Source: Planctomycetota bacterium (GTDB lineage Bacteria; Planctomycetota; UBA1135; GCA-002686595). From it: 6,685 bases of DNA. The stretch covers positions 1 through 6,685 of the forward strand of contig JAJFFA010000541.1 in NCBI GenBank assembly GCA_021776885.1. Reading direction: 5' to 3'. This document shows positions 6,427 through 6,685 of this stretch, piece by piece. The position numbers and the translations under genes were made by a program. Position 1 is the stretch's first letter. The number at the start of each line of letters is the position of its first letter. The notes under the pieces were generated by a model. It did not search any database. It was not told the origin of the DNA and worked only from the letters and a program-made list of their open reading frames with translations.

Positions 6427-6484
6427 CGAGCCCTCGCACGTTCTTCACACTCCGCGGGGGATCGTTCGGCGTACCCCTGCGCAG

Positions 6485-6685
6485 CTACTCCGGTTGCAGC
6501 GATTTCCTCAAGATATCCACAGCGCGCCGCACTTCATCCACAGTCGTCGTCCGCCCGAGGGAGAGGCGTAGCCCCGCCCGCGCGTCGTCGCGCGACAATC
6601 CCATGGCCATCAACACGTGCGAGGGTTCGAGGGCTCCGCTCGAGCAGGCGGAGCCCGCACTGGCCTCGAGGCCGAGCAGGTCGAG
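6485..6685 (-). CDS. Cysteine desulfurase, NifS/IscS family (C-terminal 66 residues)
   Basis: PLP-dependent enzyme that takes sulfur from L-cysteine, leaving a persulfide on its active-site cysteine for Fe-S cluster or other thio-cofactor assembly. Only the last 66 codons are in the window; the start is beyond the right edge. The visible part has the group I active-site loop GSACSSGALEPSHVLMAMG (residues 11-29 of the fragment), with the catalytic Cys at 6644-6646, then the C-terminal LRLSLGRTTT (39-48) typical of the family, and ends at TAG. NifS, IscS and related desulfurases cannot be told apart from this piece, so no symbol is given. It lies upstream of dnaA in the same direction, 400 bp away, and need not share its transcript. 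The stretch containing the two DnaA-box-like sites uses several A/T-ending codons, unlike most of the window. Confidence 0.93.
   Translation of the reverse strand, partial: LDLLGLEASAGSACSSGALEPSHVLMAMGLSRDDARAGLRLSLGRTTTVDEVRRAVDILRKSLQPE
6513..6542 (+). promoter_or_regulatory. Pair of near-consensus DnaA boxes inside cysteine desulfurase gene
   Basis: ATATCCACA (6513-6521) and TCATCCACA (6534-6542) each match TTATCCACA at 8 of 9 positions. They are in the same orientation with starts 21 bp apart, two helical turns. They lie about 430-460 bp upstream of the dnaA start and overlap codons for Val-Asp, so chance is possible. If real they could serve dnaA autoregulation or a second origin half. 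Confidence 0.4.

Larger units (their letters stand above)
6085..6484 (-). other. Non-coding leader between cysteine desulfurase and dnaA
   Basis: A 400-bp gap with no convincing gene on either strand. It contains the candidate dnaA promoter and Shine-Dalgarno, a DnaA-box-like TTCTTCACA (6441-6449, plus strand), a small dyad CGTCG/CGACG (6377-6392) next to the predicted transcription start, a CACC-TTTT-GGTG dyad (6308-6319) and a run of eight G residues (6297-6304). There is no clear terminator after the cysteine desulfurase stop, only a weak GGGG/CCCC pairing without a T-run. Confidence 0.6.

Noticed and set aside
1..6685. Mobile element, CRISPR array, defence or other new system
   Set aside because: Apart from the 564-bp and 400-bp gaps described, the window is filled by conserved replication genes and a cysteine desulfurase. 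No transposase, integrase, repeat-spacer pattern or composition break was seen.

Overview
The window is a housekeeping replication locus from a high-GC bacterium. All recognisable genes are on the minus strand. In transcription order they are: the 3' end of a cysteine desulfurase (NifS/IscS family), dnaA, a 564-bp non-coding gap, dnaN, dciA (DUF721) and gyrB, which runs off the left edge. GyrB carries a long Gram-negative-type insert after the TOPRIM domain. The order dnaA-dnaN-DUF721-gyrB without recF, together with DnaA wording such as HGSVGLGKTHLLQ and SSDSPPRDIPTL, reminds me of Planctomycetota. That placement is from memory and is tentative.

Region by region (plus-strand coordinates): 1-2269 partial gyrB; 2282-2620 dciA; 2617-3732 dnaN. 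These three overlap or nearly touch, so they are probably one operon. 3733-4296 is the dnaN-dnaA gap. It holds an AT-rich patch with a possible dnaN promoter, a cluster of about eight DnaA-box-like 9-mers (best form TTCTCCACG), and a run of strong inverted repeats beside the dnaA stop codon. I read this gap as the likely chromosomal origin, oriC. 4297-6084 is dnaA with an unusually long Pro/Ala-rich N-terminus. 6085-6484 is a non-coding leader with a possible sigma70-type promoter. 6485-6685 is the cysteine desulfurase end, which contains two near-consensus DnaA boxes 21 bp apart.

Together the genes cover replication initiation (DnaA at oriC), helicase loading (DciA), processivity (DnaN clamp) and supercoil control (GyrB). 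DnaA-box-like sites on both sides of dnaA suggest a two-part origin, or an origin plus autoregulatory sites.

I found no mobile element, CRISPR array, RNA gene or defence system. The points worth a second look are the atypical DnaA-box set, the inverted-repeat array, the missing recF, a serine at the usual coumarin-contact arginine of GyrB, and the DnaA N-terminal extension.
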